Assembly (NCBI GenBank): GCA_905250075.1
Contig: CAJNOP010000012.1
Span: 3,924,248-3,988,247 of the forward strand
Direction: 5' to 3'
Source: Rotaria sp. Silwood1
Lineage: Eukaryota > Rotifera > Eurotatoria > Philodinida > Philodinidae
DNA: 64,000 nucleotides
In this document: positions 33,937-44,800 of the stretch, one piece after another
Numbering within the stretch: position 1 is the first letter of the stretch
Layout: the number at the start of each line of letters is the position of its first letter
Translations under genes and position numbers: made by a program
Notes under the pieces: model-generated
What the model was told of the DNA's origin: nothing
What the model saw: the letters and a program-made list of their open reading frames with translations, nothing else
Databases searched by the model: none

Positions 33937-34007
33937 GCACTGGTGGTTCAGTGGTAGAATGCTCGCCTGCCACGCGGGCGACCCGGGTCCGATTCCCGGC
34001 TAGTGCA
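33937..34007 (+). tRNA. tRNA-Gly(GCC), uninterrupted
   Basis: 71 nt, identical to the copy at 14069 except for CTAGTGC instead of CCAGTGC in the 3' acceptor strand, giving one G-U pair. A run of nine Ts follows directly. It lies between two interrupted copies. Confidence 0.96.
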
Positions 34008-34585
34008 GTTTTTTTTTCTATCATTTATCCAATTCTGTATACTGATCATAAAATAAACTGACAACGTTTTTTATTGTTTTTATGTAAATCTATCGGCTGT
34101 GTTCATTGATAAAGTATGATGCATCGTAATATGTTCAGAAGAAATGACATTCCATTATGCGTCATAGATTTATAATTTATATCTTCAAATACTTTTTAAA
34201 AAATATTATATGTCATATCTTGCTTAGTTTCTTTCATGTTTTTCATATCAACAGAGCTTTTTCTCTATTTAACAAACTGAAGAAATGGGTTGCACTTCGC
34301 TTCGTTGTTCAATGAAAATATTTCAATAAATATAGTAGTCAGAGTTTCGTCTGAGTAATTATCCATCATAATGCTTCGTACGACTATTTCAATACCTAAT
34401 CAGATACTGTCATGACTTCAAACTCTATTAAACGTATACCGTTTTTGTACTATAGAATCATTCAATACAAATCCTTTTGAGAAATAGGCACCATATCTCG
34501 AAGGTTTTTTTTCTTTGACATGATTTTGATAAATCTACTATTTTAATATAACATTGTCGATACAATTTCGACAAAACAGTAATAT

Positions 34586-34745
34586 GCACTGGTGGTTCAG
34601 TGGTAGAATGCTCGCCTGCCACGCGGGCGACCCGAAGTGTAGTTCGATGATCAGATAACCTACAACAAAACTTTTGAAAAAATAGATATAACCTTAATAG
34701 TTATAATATTTGAATAGATTCTGGGTCCGATTCCCGGCTAGTGCA
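34586..34745 (+). tRNA. tRNA-Gly(GCC) gene with 89-nt insert in the T-stem
   Basis: 5' part 34586-34634 is identical to the other GCC copies; the 3' part resumes at 34724 with GGTCCGATTCCCGG and ends CTAGTGCA. The insertion point is the same as in the copies at 32734 and 33267. Removing 34635-34723 restores a standard tRNA-Gly(GCC). A T8 terminator follows at about 34748. Confidence 0.75.
34635..34723 (+). other. 89-nt T-stem insert, copy 3
   Basis: Begins AAGTGTAGTTCGATGATCAG and ends ATTTGAATAGATTCTG. Shares the D-arm-like start, an A-rich middle and the TTTGAATAG end with copy 1. Confidence 0.65.
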
Positions 34746-35136
34746 GTCTTTTTTTTCTCATCAAAAGTTCCCTTTGAAAAATTTTACATATCATGTGAAT
34801 AATAAATTTTTTCATGTTTTTTGAAGCCTACTGTATTACGACGTTTCCTTCAATAAGACTATTTCAATAAAAAAAGTTGTAAGAATTTCTTTAAACAATC
34901 ATATTTACCAATACTGTAAACGATCATCTTTCTTTTTGCTTTGTTTTCTAATGTCAACGAAAGTTTGATGTTTTCTTTCAAAATCATTTCATTGTCCATC
35001 CGTCTCCACTTTTTGTTTTACCTAATCAGTTATCATTATGAGTTCAGTTGCATTGAGAAATAGGCATCGTAACGTCAACGTTTTTTTCCTTTGACATAAT
35101 TTTGATAAATATACTATTTCGACAAGACAGTAACAT

Positions 35137-35207
35137 GCACTGGTGGTTCAGTGGTAGAATGCTCGCCTGCCACGCGGGCGACCCGGGTCCGATTCCCGGC
35201 TAGTGCA
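35137..35207 (+). tRNA. tRNA-Gly(GCC), uninterrupted
   Basis: 71 nt, the same sequence as the copy at 33937, with a T-run terminator directly after the discriminator base. Last member of the array. Confidence 0.96.
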
Positions 35208-35585
35208 CTTTTTTTTGTTGTCTATTATCATTTTTATTTTTATTCACAAAAGTACACTAACATACTTTATTTTCAAAAATATAACAAGGGACATACTTTT
35301 AACAAGTTTAATAAGAGAATATCTCTATAATAAGTTTTCAATGTAATCATAATTCGAACGAAAAAAAATATCAAATCGAACTTTCTAAATATTCATCAAA
35401 GTTCTATTTTTCAATAGAACAATTGCTAATATCTACGACTTTAACAATACTAATGTGAATTTGCATTTGATTTGAAGAATTTTTACATGTATATTGCTAA
35501 TGTTCGATACAAAGTTTTTTTTTTTCTCAACTGTATAAAAACTTTAAACAAAAATAAATATATAATAAACGATTATTTCTCTAAT
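35208..35585. other. Intergenic, no gene seen
   Basis: AT-rich; the end of the array and the 3' UTR of the minus-strand acyltransferase gene. Confidence 0.4.
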
Positions 35586-37683
35586 CTACGTTTGTGTTTC
35601 CTCTTCAATTGATAAAGCTGATATTTCCAGAAAACCCTATAAAATTGAAGAATAGATTTTAATACAAAAAAAAAAAACTCAAATTAATTCCTTGAATACT
35701 TACTTTAAGAGCAGTACTAACACCATTAACATCTAATAAAAACGTGTCGTGTCCAAAAATACTATTTAATTCAAAGAATGTTATACTTGGATTTCCTGAA
35801 AATATTAACAGAGATATTTTATTTTCATTTTCTTATTCTGATCTGACCTGATTTTATAAGTTCTTCAGCTAATTGTTTCTGTTGCCATATTGGAAAAAGA
35901 ATATCAGTTTGGGAACCTAAGACCAGTACAGGACATCGAATTTTTGAGAGGGCATCACTTGGTGTTTCATATCCTTCAGTTAAATTAAATAAATCCATTG
36001 CCTATAAGAAAATAAATATAGGTGAATATAAATTATTTATTTTTTCTAATAACCTTTGAAATGTATAATAATGAATTAGGATCATATTTTTTTGCAAATG
36101 TTAAACCTTGATATTGTAGATAACTTTCAATTTCAAATGTTGGTGTTAATTGAATAGTATCATTAAAACGACGTAAACCAAAACGTTCAAGCCATTCAGG
36201 TCCTGAACGATATGTAAGTGTTCCAATTTCTCTAGCAATACGCATTCCATCAAGTGGATAGACACCTTTATCATAATAATGGCCATGTTCCCAATTTGGA
36301 TCAGTCATTATCATTTTTCGTTGAAGATATCGTAGAGCAATAGCAGTTGGATATGGAGCAATACAAGATGAAATACTTGCTACTCTAAAAAAATATGAAA
36401 ATATGAAGAATCAAATTGAATAAATAATTATTTACCTGCCAACATTATCGGGATATAAAAGACCTGAAAGAATTGAACACATTCCACCTAATGAAGAACC
36501 AATACTTGCATGAAGCTTTATTTAAAAGAAAAAAGAAGAAATCAATATAGCATTTTCTGTGATCGTTTTTACATAAATTGGTGAAAATACAAAATTAAAA
36601 AAAAAATTTTTGTTTCCAAATTATTTAATGCTGTTGGATAAAGTATATCGAGTTATCTATGAAAAATCACTTTTGCAATTTTTGGAAACTTCTTAATATC
36701 ATGATTAAAGTTGTTCATTTTTACAGATATGTTATTTAGTAGAACATTAGTAGAATTCCTCTTTGATTCTGCAGACACCATTGACCAAAAAAAACTTTAT
36801 GTACATAAGGTAATTTTTTTTTTGTTCAATTTTGTCTGCAGAATCAGAAAATAAGCCCTATAATGTTCTACAAAGTTCCATATCTTTGACAATAAATGAC
36901 TCTAATTATAATACTTAGAATTTAATCTTTTTTTCCAGTAACTAAATAACTTGGAATTTAAAATTTGCTAAAATATTGAATTTTCAGTATCTTACTTTTT
37001 CAATTCCTAAATGTTTGATTAAATGAAATTGTGCACGAACAAAATCTTCAACAGATAACATAGGAAAAGAAGCACCATATGGTTTATTTGTTTTAGGATT
37101 TTTTGATGAAGGTCCACTAAAGTAATAAAAATAACCAAAACAAATATTAATAAAGATACAAACATACGTCGAACCATAACAGCCACCAAGATGATTACAG
37201 CAAATAACAAAAAAATGATTAGTATCAATACCTAAATTAGGTCCAACAAATTTTTCCCACCAACCAGCTCTTGGATTTTCCTAAATTTATATTTACATAT
37301 TGTTATTTATAATTAAATAAATAATAATAATTATATTCCATACATCATGACTTTTTGCATGTGAACTAGCACTGAGACCCGTAAAAATAAGAACAGCATT
37401 ATTTTTTTTGGCATTTAATTTACCCCATGTTTCATAAGCAAGTTGAAATTCATTTAATGATTTATTATTATATTTTAATCGAAATGGTTCATTTTCATGT
37501 TTATATATTTTATAACCGGATATAACATGATGATAAGCTGGTTCAGGTCCTTCCGAAGCATGTGCGCTATGAAAAATTCAATATTTATTTGTAGAAGAAT
37601 ATTAATCATAGTTACCATCGAATGGAAACAAAATGTCGAGTGTTTGAAATTGGAAAGCGAAGGAATTTCGACAAAAAATGCAT
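35586..37683 (-). CDS. Mitochondrial MetX-type homoserine/serine O-acyltransferase
   Basis: Nine exons in phase: 37683-37616, 37566-37344, 37280-37168, 37116-36996, 36515-36436, 36384-36054, 36001-35848, 35795-35704 and 35636-35586; 410 residues. An alpha/beta-hydrolase of the homoserine O-acetyltransferase/serine O-succinyltransferase family, which activates homoserine or serine for sulfur incorporation. The nucleophile elbow 'IGSSLGGMCSI' carries the catalytic Ser (about residue 183); 'VLGSQTDILFP' and 'SIFGHDTFLLD' supply the Asp and His. Other family text includes 'FTGLSASSHAKSHD', 'NHLGGCYGSTGPSS', 'MTDPNWEHGHYYD' and 'YRSGPEWLERFG'. The first exon reads 'MHFLSKFLRFPISNTRHF', a basic, hydroxylated, acid-free helix typical of a mitochondrial presequence. 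The wording is closest to fungal Cys2/Met2-like proteins. The acyl donor and acceptor cannot be told from sequence. Rare in animals. Confidence 0.88.
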
Positions 37684-39191
37684 CACTCGATTGTGTCACG
37701 AATAATATGTTGCCTTTTTTTTCGTGTTCTGGTGACCTTGGTAGACGCCAATAGATACCGTCGTTTCATTCCTGCATCATACTGCCTACACGTGATCACA
37801 TGAAAGAAAACCTTGAGTGCACCGATGATGAAGTATTTTATATGACAACACACAGATATAAATAGTGTAAATATATATTCAAAAAAAGATGAGTCAAGTA
37901 TATCTGAATAGGAAAAAACCAAATAAAAACAAAAAGAAAAAGATTAATGTTTATTACGTATTTTTCGTTTGGAAAACTTTTAAAAAAATTCAAGCAAAGT
38001 TTTTCAGATGAAATAATAAAAGTTAATGATACATAACAAATGATTTTCCAAACAATTAATCACCGATACAATCAGTTTTTGTCAATTAATTTTCAAGTTT
38101 ATTATAGACTGTTAAATGCTAATATAGAATATAAAGCAATATCGACAAAAAAATCTTTTAGATTAGAAATTAACTTTTAGAACTGTAAAACTGAATTCTA
38201 TATACATATTAATTTACTCATAAGTAGCTATTTTCTTTTGTATCTTCCATGAATATATTGGGATAAATTGGTTCTGTATTAAATTTGCATCATATAATTA
38301 AGACTATAAACTTCCTCGATTTTCAACTTTTCTCCGTATTGTATAAAAAGTAAAATTTTAATGATGAGAAACTTCGATCTAGATACATAATGGAATATAG
38401 AACTGAAAAAATTTAGATCTATGAAGATTTTTTCAACTATAAATCTAACTGGAAAATCTTCGTACACGTCATCTTCCAATTTTCATGATTTTTTTCCCTA
38501 TAGATACGGCAAAGTGTTTTAATATGAACCCTGAAAAGGATTTTTGAGGTTCCACTCAACTATCTAGTTTTTTTTTAAAGGCCACTGCTTTTCGGAAAAT
38601 TCGTATTTTCGAATCTTGGTCTTAAAATTTGTGCATACAGAAAACTTAATTAGACTAAATTTCATTGAAAAATTCAGTAGTTTTGAATAACGTGTCTTCG
38701 AGTTATGAAGCTTTCAAAGAATGCAAGTAGTGTACGAAGCGATCCGAAAGTCACCGGGCAGTTTCTGATTGCGAATAACTTTTGATAGAAACCAGAAAGA
38801 AAGTTGTGTTTTTTTGATGTTGAAAAGAGGACAGTTTGCAGTATCGAATCATATAGAAAACATAGCTTTGCTCAAAAAACCGTGAATTTTTTAATAAAAC
38901 CTAATCTAGTTGAGTTTTCTATGTGCAAAAAGTACTAGATCAAAATTCGAACATACGAGTGTAACGGAAATCTGAGGCGTCTAGGAAAAAAGTTCCATAG
39001 GTTAGTCAAGTCATAAACCACGTGATATAATCCATCATGTGAGAAACGATATATAAACAAGAGTGATTGGATGATAAAACAATTTTATCTCTATGTTTTT
39101 TTAGGAGCGATCATGTATATTTATCTTTTTCTCTGAATAAGCAAGAATGAAAACAAAAAACAACATATATCCAACAAATAATTTTGTTTAT
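37684..39191. other. Intergenic, no gene seen
   Basis: Contains the 5' flank of the acyltransferase gene and the 3' flank of MRPL44. The block at 38500-39000 is less AT-rich and has the look of an old repeat, but I found no second copy here. Confidence 0.4.
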
Positions 39192-41689
39192 TTATTTATC
39201 TATTAACAATCCATGTTTATAGAGCTTATCAAAAGGGATTGGTGCTCGTTTTTCATCTGTTTCAAACAAACGACGCAATGCATCACGAGCTGCCATTTCT
39301 TCAGCTAGTGAGATTGTTGCACCGGCACCTAACATAAATTCATAATTAATCATAAATAACATTATATAAAATTTTTTTTTTACTTTTTCCTAGAAATTCT
39401 TTATTGGAATATACACCAACAACATACGTTGAAAGTACACTTGAAACACCTGTTGCCCATATCAATCTATTATTAGGAAAAAAAATAAATCATCTTTTTA
39501 TAATAAACTTTTTTTAAATATCTAACCGAGATTCAGGTGCTTGTCGACCATTCTCTTCTAAAACTGTTGTTAATAGACCCATAGGATTTTTAACATGCCA
39601 TATTTCATTCATATCTTTTCCTACAAGATGTGTTAAAATAAAATCAGCCACAAAAAGTTCAGCTCTTGATTGATTCTACAATAGAAAAAAACCTATGAAA
39701 ATTAATAATCCAATAATTGATAATCCAAATCGACTAACATTATTCTCATCAATAGCACCAATAAAAGCAAATAATGCATTTTGAAGCATTGTTGGACGAG
39801 GTAATGGAACCTACAAAGACAAAGATTATTAATTTATATTTTAAATATAAGATGTACATCATAAATAATGGCACCATTCGTATTTAGTTTTATCTTATTT
39901 ACGCCTAGTTTTAAACGATATTCTGTTTAACTTTTTATAATATCATCCTTGTGCATTAGATCTAAGAACTAAAGAACATTGAGCTTCTCCGATATGTGCT
40001 GATTTCAATAAAAGTCTATATTTAGTAGAAAGATTCATTTTCACGGACGAGAGAACTATTTCAAATGACACACATCAATTGTACTCATATTGAACCCATA
40101 AACAGGTCTTAGTGAGAATAATAAAAGTCTAAACCAGTTTGTCCTTATCGGACTTTGGCATCGAGTTGTGAGCGGTTTATTTGATTTTTTTTCACCCAGT
40201 TTTCGATACTTCTCGAAAGATCGAATAGTAGAGCTTCGATCTAAAATTTTCCCTATAGATAGATCTCCTGATTCTTAGAATAGTCTGAAAGCTTATGCTA
40301 GAAAGAATGTTCCTTTCTCAAATTGTTGAATTTTCAAGTGAACTTGATTTTGATGACGATAGGCAACTTTTTGGTCGTACAACATGTTGATGAATGAATA
40401 TTCTTCCTAGAAAAAATTTCTAGACTATTCTAAGAGTCATCAGATCTATCTATAGGCAAAGTTTTAGATCAAAAGTTCATTGTTCGTTCTTTCGGCGAGT
40501 ATCTAAAAGTGAATAAAAAATCCAATAAACTCGTTATAACTCAACGTCGAAGGTCAATAGGGACGAACCTTTCTAGGCTTCTGTTGTTCTCACTGAGACC
40601 TACCTGTGAATCCAACATGAGCTCAAATGGCTGGTGCCACTTGAGGTAGTTCTCTTGTAAATACAAACTTCAACTTTTATCATGAATGTTTCTTCTGCCT
40701 TGCAAAATTGCCCCAATCGTTCAGCGTATTGATTGAAAATGATGGTCATAATAAACTTTCATAAGAACGATCAACCTTTCTAAATATCACTGTATGATGA
40801 GGTAATTGATCCTTAAAGACTTCCAGAAGATAGATAAATATTCTCTCCGAAAAACAAAAGCTTTATTGGATAAAAATCCACAGACGAGTTGTTTTATACT
40901 AGAAGTAGATACCTATTAGGGAAACTGAATACTGCGCGAGTACCATTATTTATGGCGAATCCATTAGATTTTCAAACTAAACATACATCACATCGAATAA
41001 GTGTTTTAAATCCAAGTTTTGAACTAATATAAGCAATTGTTGATTCCGAAATGAGAAATTTCGTTACAGCACTAAAATAATATCATTAATTCATATTATA
41101 CATCACTAAAAATCTTACTCAATGCCTTCTTGTGGAAATTTTGGATACCAATATTGAAGAGCACGTCGTAAAAAATTTTCAGCTATTTGTTTTCCTAATA
41201 AATAATACAAATGAATGACATATAATTCAATTAATTTCTAACCTCGTTTAGCTAATTCTTCATTATGAGTAAATGATAATGTTGTTTGATCAGTTGCGGC
41301 AAGACCTTAAAAATAAAGACAAAAGTTTTCTATCATACAACTTTTTATATGATTTCATACCAGCTTCAGTACGTTGTTTAATAATCTGATTTAAAAATGA
41401 AGCATCAGTCATAGCATTTCGTAATGATTCAATATTCATCTTTTCACCAAATCGATGTGTACATGCATATAATTCTGCATCATAATTCCTTTTATTTTTT
41501 TTAAAAATAAAATTCTTTTTCTTTTTATCGAATCAATAATCAAACTTACCAATTAATTAATGATGATCGAAAACGTTCTGGTTCTGGACCAGCTTCAATT
41601 CTTCTTTTATATAAATCACTTTTATATAAATATCGCCAACGATCTTTCAATGGACCAAATATAGTTCCATAACGTAATAAACGTACCAT
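39192..41689 (-). CDS. MRPL44: Mitochondrial ribosomal protein L44
   Basis: Multi-exon gene on the minus strand starting at ATG 41689 and ending in TAA at 39192. The N terminus 'MVRLLRYGTIFGPLKDRWR' is basic, as in a mitochondrial presequence. It is followed by an RNase III-like fold without catalytic acids ('NYDAELYACTHRFGEKM', 'ISESTIAYISSKLG', 'MLQNALFAFIGAI', 'DFILTHLVGKDMNEIWHV') and a C-terminal double-stranded RNA-binding domain ('GATISLAEEMAARDALRRL'). MRPL44 is a structural protein of the large mitoribosomal subunit. A 1.2-kb intron (about 39820-41070) holds a palindromic repeat. An acceptor-like T-rich TTTTTTAG lies some 20 bp before the ATG. Confidence 0.88.
40046..40665. repeat. 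Palindromic dispersed repeat, copy 1 (in MRPL44 intron)
   Basis: The left half (about 40046-40300) and right half (about 40405-40665) are imperfect inverted copies. The match runs from AGAGAACTATTTCAAATGAC at the left end to GAGGTAGTTCTCTTG at the right end, and includes the inner pair CTATAGATAGATCTCCTGAT / ATCAGATCTATCTATAG. No coding capacity; a large MITE-like element is likely. Confidence 0.65.
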
Positions 41690-41879
41690 ATTCTTTATTA
41701 ATCTAGAAACTAAAAAACAAAAAAAAAAGAACTCTGCTGGATTCACTTTCATTAAGTGCATGATTACACTGATGAGAAAAGGAACCAAAACAAATTGACA
41801 AGACAAAAAAAAATAGGACGGATGCAACAAAAATATTTCTCTAAGTATATATGTATATATAAATATTTATATTTGTATG

Positions 41880-44800
41880 TTAAGCAACATATTCATATAT
41901 ATTAGCATTGTCTGCTGATCGTTTCATATATTCACGTTCTAGTAAACTTTCAATACGTGTTTTAACAACGGCTGTCTAAAAAAAAAGAAAAAATTAATGA
42001 TCAAAAATAAAATTCTCATAAAAATCATTCTTACTGATAAAGGAAATTTTAATTGTGAAAATACTTCAGATATAAGTTGAGCATGTGATAATGTTTTACG
42101 TATTTTCATTATTCGAACAATAGCTGCATCAATTTGATATTGACGATCTTGAACAACACGTTCAGTTGTTGAACTATTTTCTTCAGGCTAAAAATAGATA
42201 AGAATTATAGAAAAAAGAGAGTTCGTTTTTTTAATTTTTTAATACGAACAGTTTCTTTTAATTGTACTTGATTAATTTTTATTCGAATTAATTTATGTTC
42301 AAATGAAGTATTTAATGTAAATCGATCATTGGGATTAATATCTTTACTCTGAAATTAAAAACAAAAAACCAAAAAATAAAATAATTATTGAACAAATTGT
42401 AGAAATTTATTTACCATTGGTTTTTTATTTAATAAACGAATTTTTCCACATGCTAATGATTGTAATGTTCGTTGTAATTCAGTTGCTTCTATAGAAATTT
42501 ATTGAAAAGAAAAAATATAATATTTATTTAGAAAAACAAATGATACAAACGAATTTTAGTTTGTTCTTGAATATCTTTATAAGTAAGATCTTTATGTTCA
42601 TTAAAAAGAAGAAGAACAAGTGCTTGATAAAGTGATACTTGAAATTCTTTTATTGCCTGAAAGATATTTATGAAACATATATAAAGAAAGTCTCAGAAGT
42701 TCGAAAATGAATTTAAAAATTCATCGTTCTTATAAGTAACAAAAAAAAAAAAACAAATTATTTGCAAATTTAAAAGATAATTGTACCTGCTTATATTCCT
42801 TTGGTCTCAAACTCATAAAATACAAATGATAAACTCTCTTTCAGCTCATATTGTAGCTAAAAATTCTGAAAAAGTTGCACACTACTAGGCTTTTTTTCTT
42901 GAGTTCTAGTTATTTTATTGAAATTTTAGCTAGTTACAAGATATAACGAAGCAAATCGCAACAAAAAGTTTTAGCTTAAAACTCTCTTCAGTAATACTTC
43001 TCGTGGTATTCTGAAAGTTTTAGCTAAAACAAATGATTTCTTCTTACAATATTAGGTTTATTTTATTTTCTCGTTAGAATATTTAGTTATCATTTGCTGA
43101 TAGTGATTTAATTAATGGAGACTGATTTACAAACTGAAGATTCACTAACAATGTTGTTGAGCATGATGATTGTTAAGTAACATAGACACAAAAAGAAGAA
43201 TATTTATAGATTCTGAAACAGTTTATTAACGATGATCATTTGTCCAATAAAACTATATTTCGTACTAGGAATGCAAAGAATTATTGAGAAGTTGACAAAA
43301 ATGTAGATATTAATAACAATGTTGAATACGACGAAAATAATGAACGATTGTAATTAAATAAAAATATTGGGAATAGGATTTCTCAACTTGATAAATAGTA
43401 ACAGTATTATTCTTCGGTGTAAATTTATTTTCATCTATGTCAAATATACCTATAAGTTTGATCAACTTATGTTACACACATTCTTTTTTTGCACGCATAT
43501 TTTCTTTCAAGTTTTTCATAAATCTACTTCCGTGATCTATTAGTAATTTTATATCATTATATGGTCTAGAGCATTTTCTTTCAAACATTCAAGTATAGTA
43601 ATAAAATAATAAAAACTCGTTTGAACAGAAGCGATTAAACAAACTATTCTTCAATTGAATTTTGAGAACAAAAAATGATAGTATTAAATGGCTAGGAAAT
43701 TTCAGGTACATAATTATTTTATTGGGAATGAAAAACGCTTACAAAACTATCATGTACGATTTTAAGAATTTTTCAATAACCTTAATTGATGAACTTCTTT
43801 AAATATCTATTTTTATCAATGAACGGATACATCGTAAGCAAATTTTATTAGTAATAGATATGCAAAATACATTGGAACTATTGTAGCAGAAAATGCAATT
43901 AAATAATTAACTGCATTTTTGAAATATGATTAAAAATCATTAGAAAAAAGGATGCAGATGATCGTATATGCCATTAAAGATTTTTACAAAAGAAAACTTA
44001 CAAGAGTGGTAATATAATAATATTTAACAATTGAAAAATGACATGAAAACAACGGATATGTGCTCTTGATTACGAAAAATTATTTTGATTTAAAAATCTT
44101 AACTAAGAAAACAAATACATGATATAATTTCTCAACTATCTGCAAAGTACAAGAATTTGCCAAAGTTGAACAGAATTTACTTTTTTTTTTTGACTAGAAG
44201 AACGATGAATTTTTAAACTGTTTTAAAATTTTATGTAATTATAACCTTTTCTTTAAGCCATCCTTTAAGTAAACAATGATCAAGTGTATATTGCCATTGT
44301 AGTTTACGTCCAGTATGTTTACTTAAATAAAAACTTGTAAAAATTTCTTGTAATCGACAAAACTAAAAAAATAATAAGTATAAAACAATCCAACGTAAAA
44401 ACAAAAACATCGAAGATTTTTTACCTCAGGCGGTAGAATAGCAGTAACTGGTGGATATGTTGGCCAAAAACCCATTGTTAATACAGAAACAGACATACCA
44501 ATATTTCCTGGTACCTCACGACCATGCATATACTAAAAATAAATTAATTTTACATATAAAATTCATTCTTCAATAGGCTTCATTATTTTAATGGATAGAA
44601 AATCTGTTTTAATTGAAGTTTCGTTTTTTTTCTTTCAGTAATCCATGTGATTTGAATCGAAAACAAAACTGTCGTAGACCACTCGACATAATATGTGCTA
44701 TAGTGGTAGTTCTCTTCCTACTGACAATGTAATGCCATTATACCGACGGAAGTACGACATAAAAATATGTTGATTTGCTCTGATTTCCATATACATCTTC

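Larger units (their letters stand above)
32511..35207 (+). repeat. Tandem tRNA-Gly array, units of about 0.55-0.67 kb
   Basis: Plus-strand tRNA-Gly genes start at 32511, 32734, 33267, 33937, 34586 and 35137. The spacers are diverged copies of each other: a CCTAATCAGTTA-type word followed by a CATGA/CATGG word recurs at about 33745, 34398 and 35022, and a TTTGATAAAT-TACTATTT-type block recurs some 40-80 bp before tRNA genes. The unit therefore duplicated together with its tRNA gene. The array is broken by a 100-N gap, so its true copy number is unknown. Confidence 0.75.

Noticed and set aside
32511-35207. CRISPR-like array
   Set aside because: Regularly spaced repeats are tRNA genes with spacers of some 500 bp in a eukaryotic genome; no direct-repeat/spacer structure.
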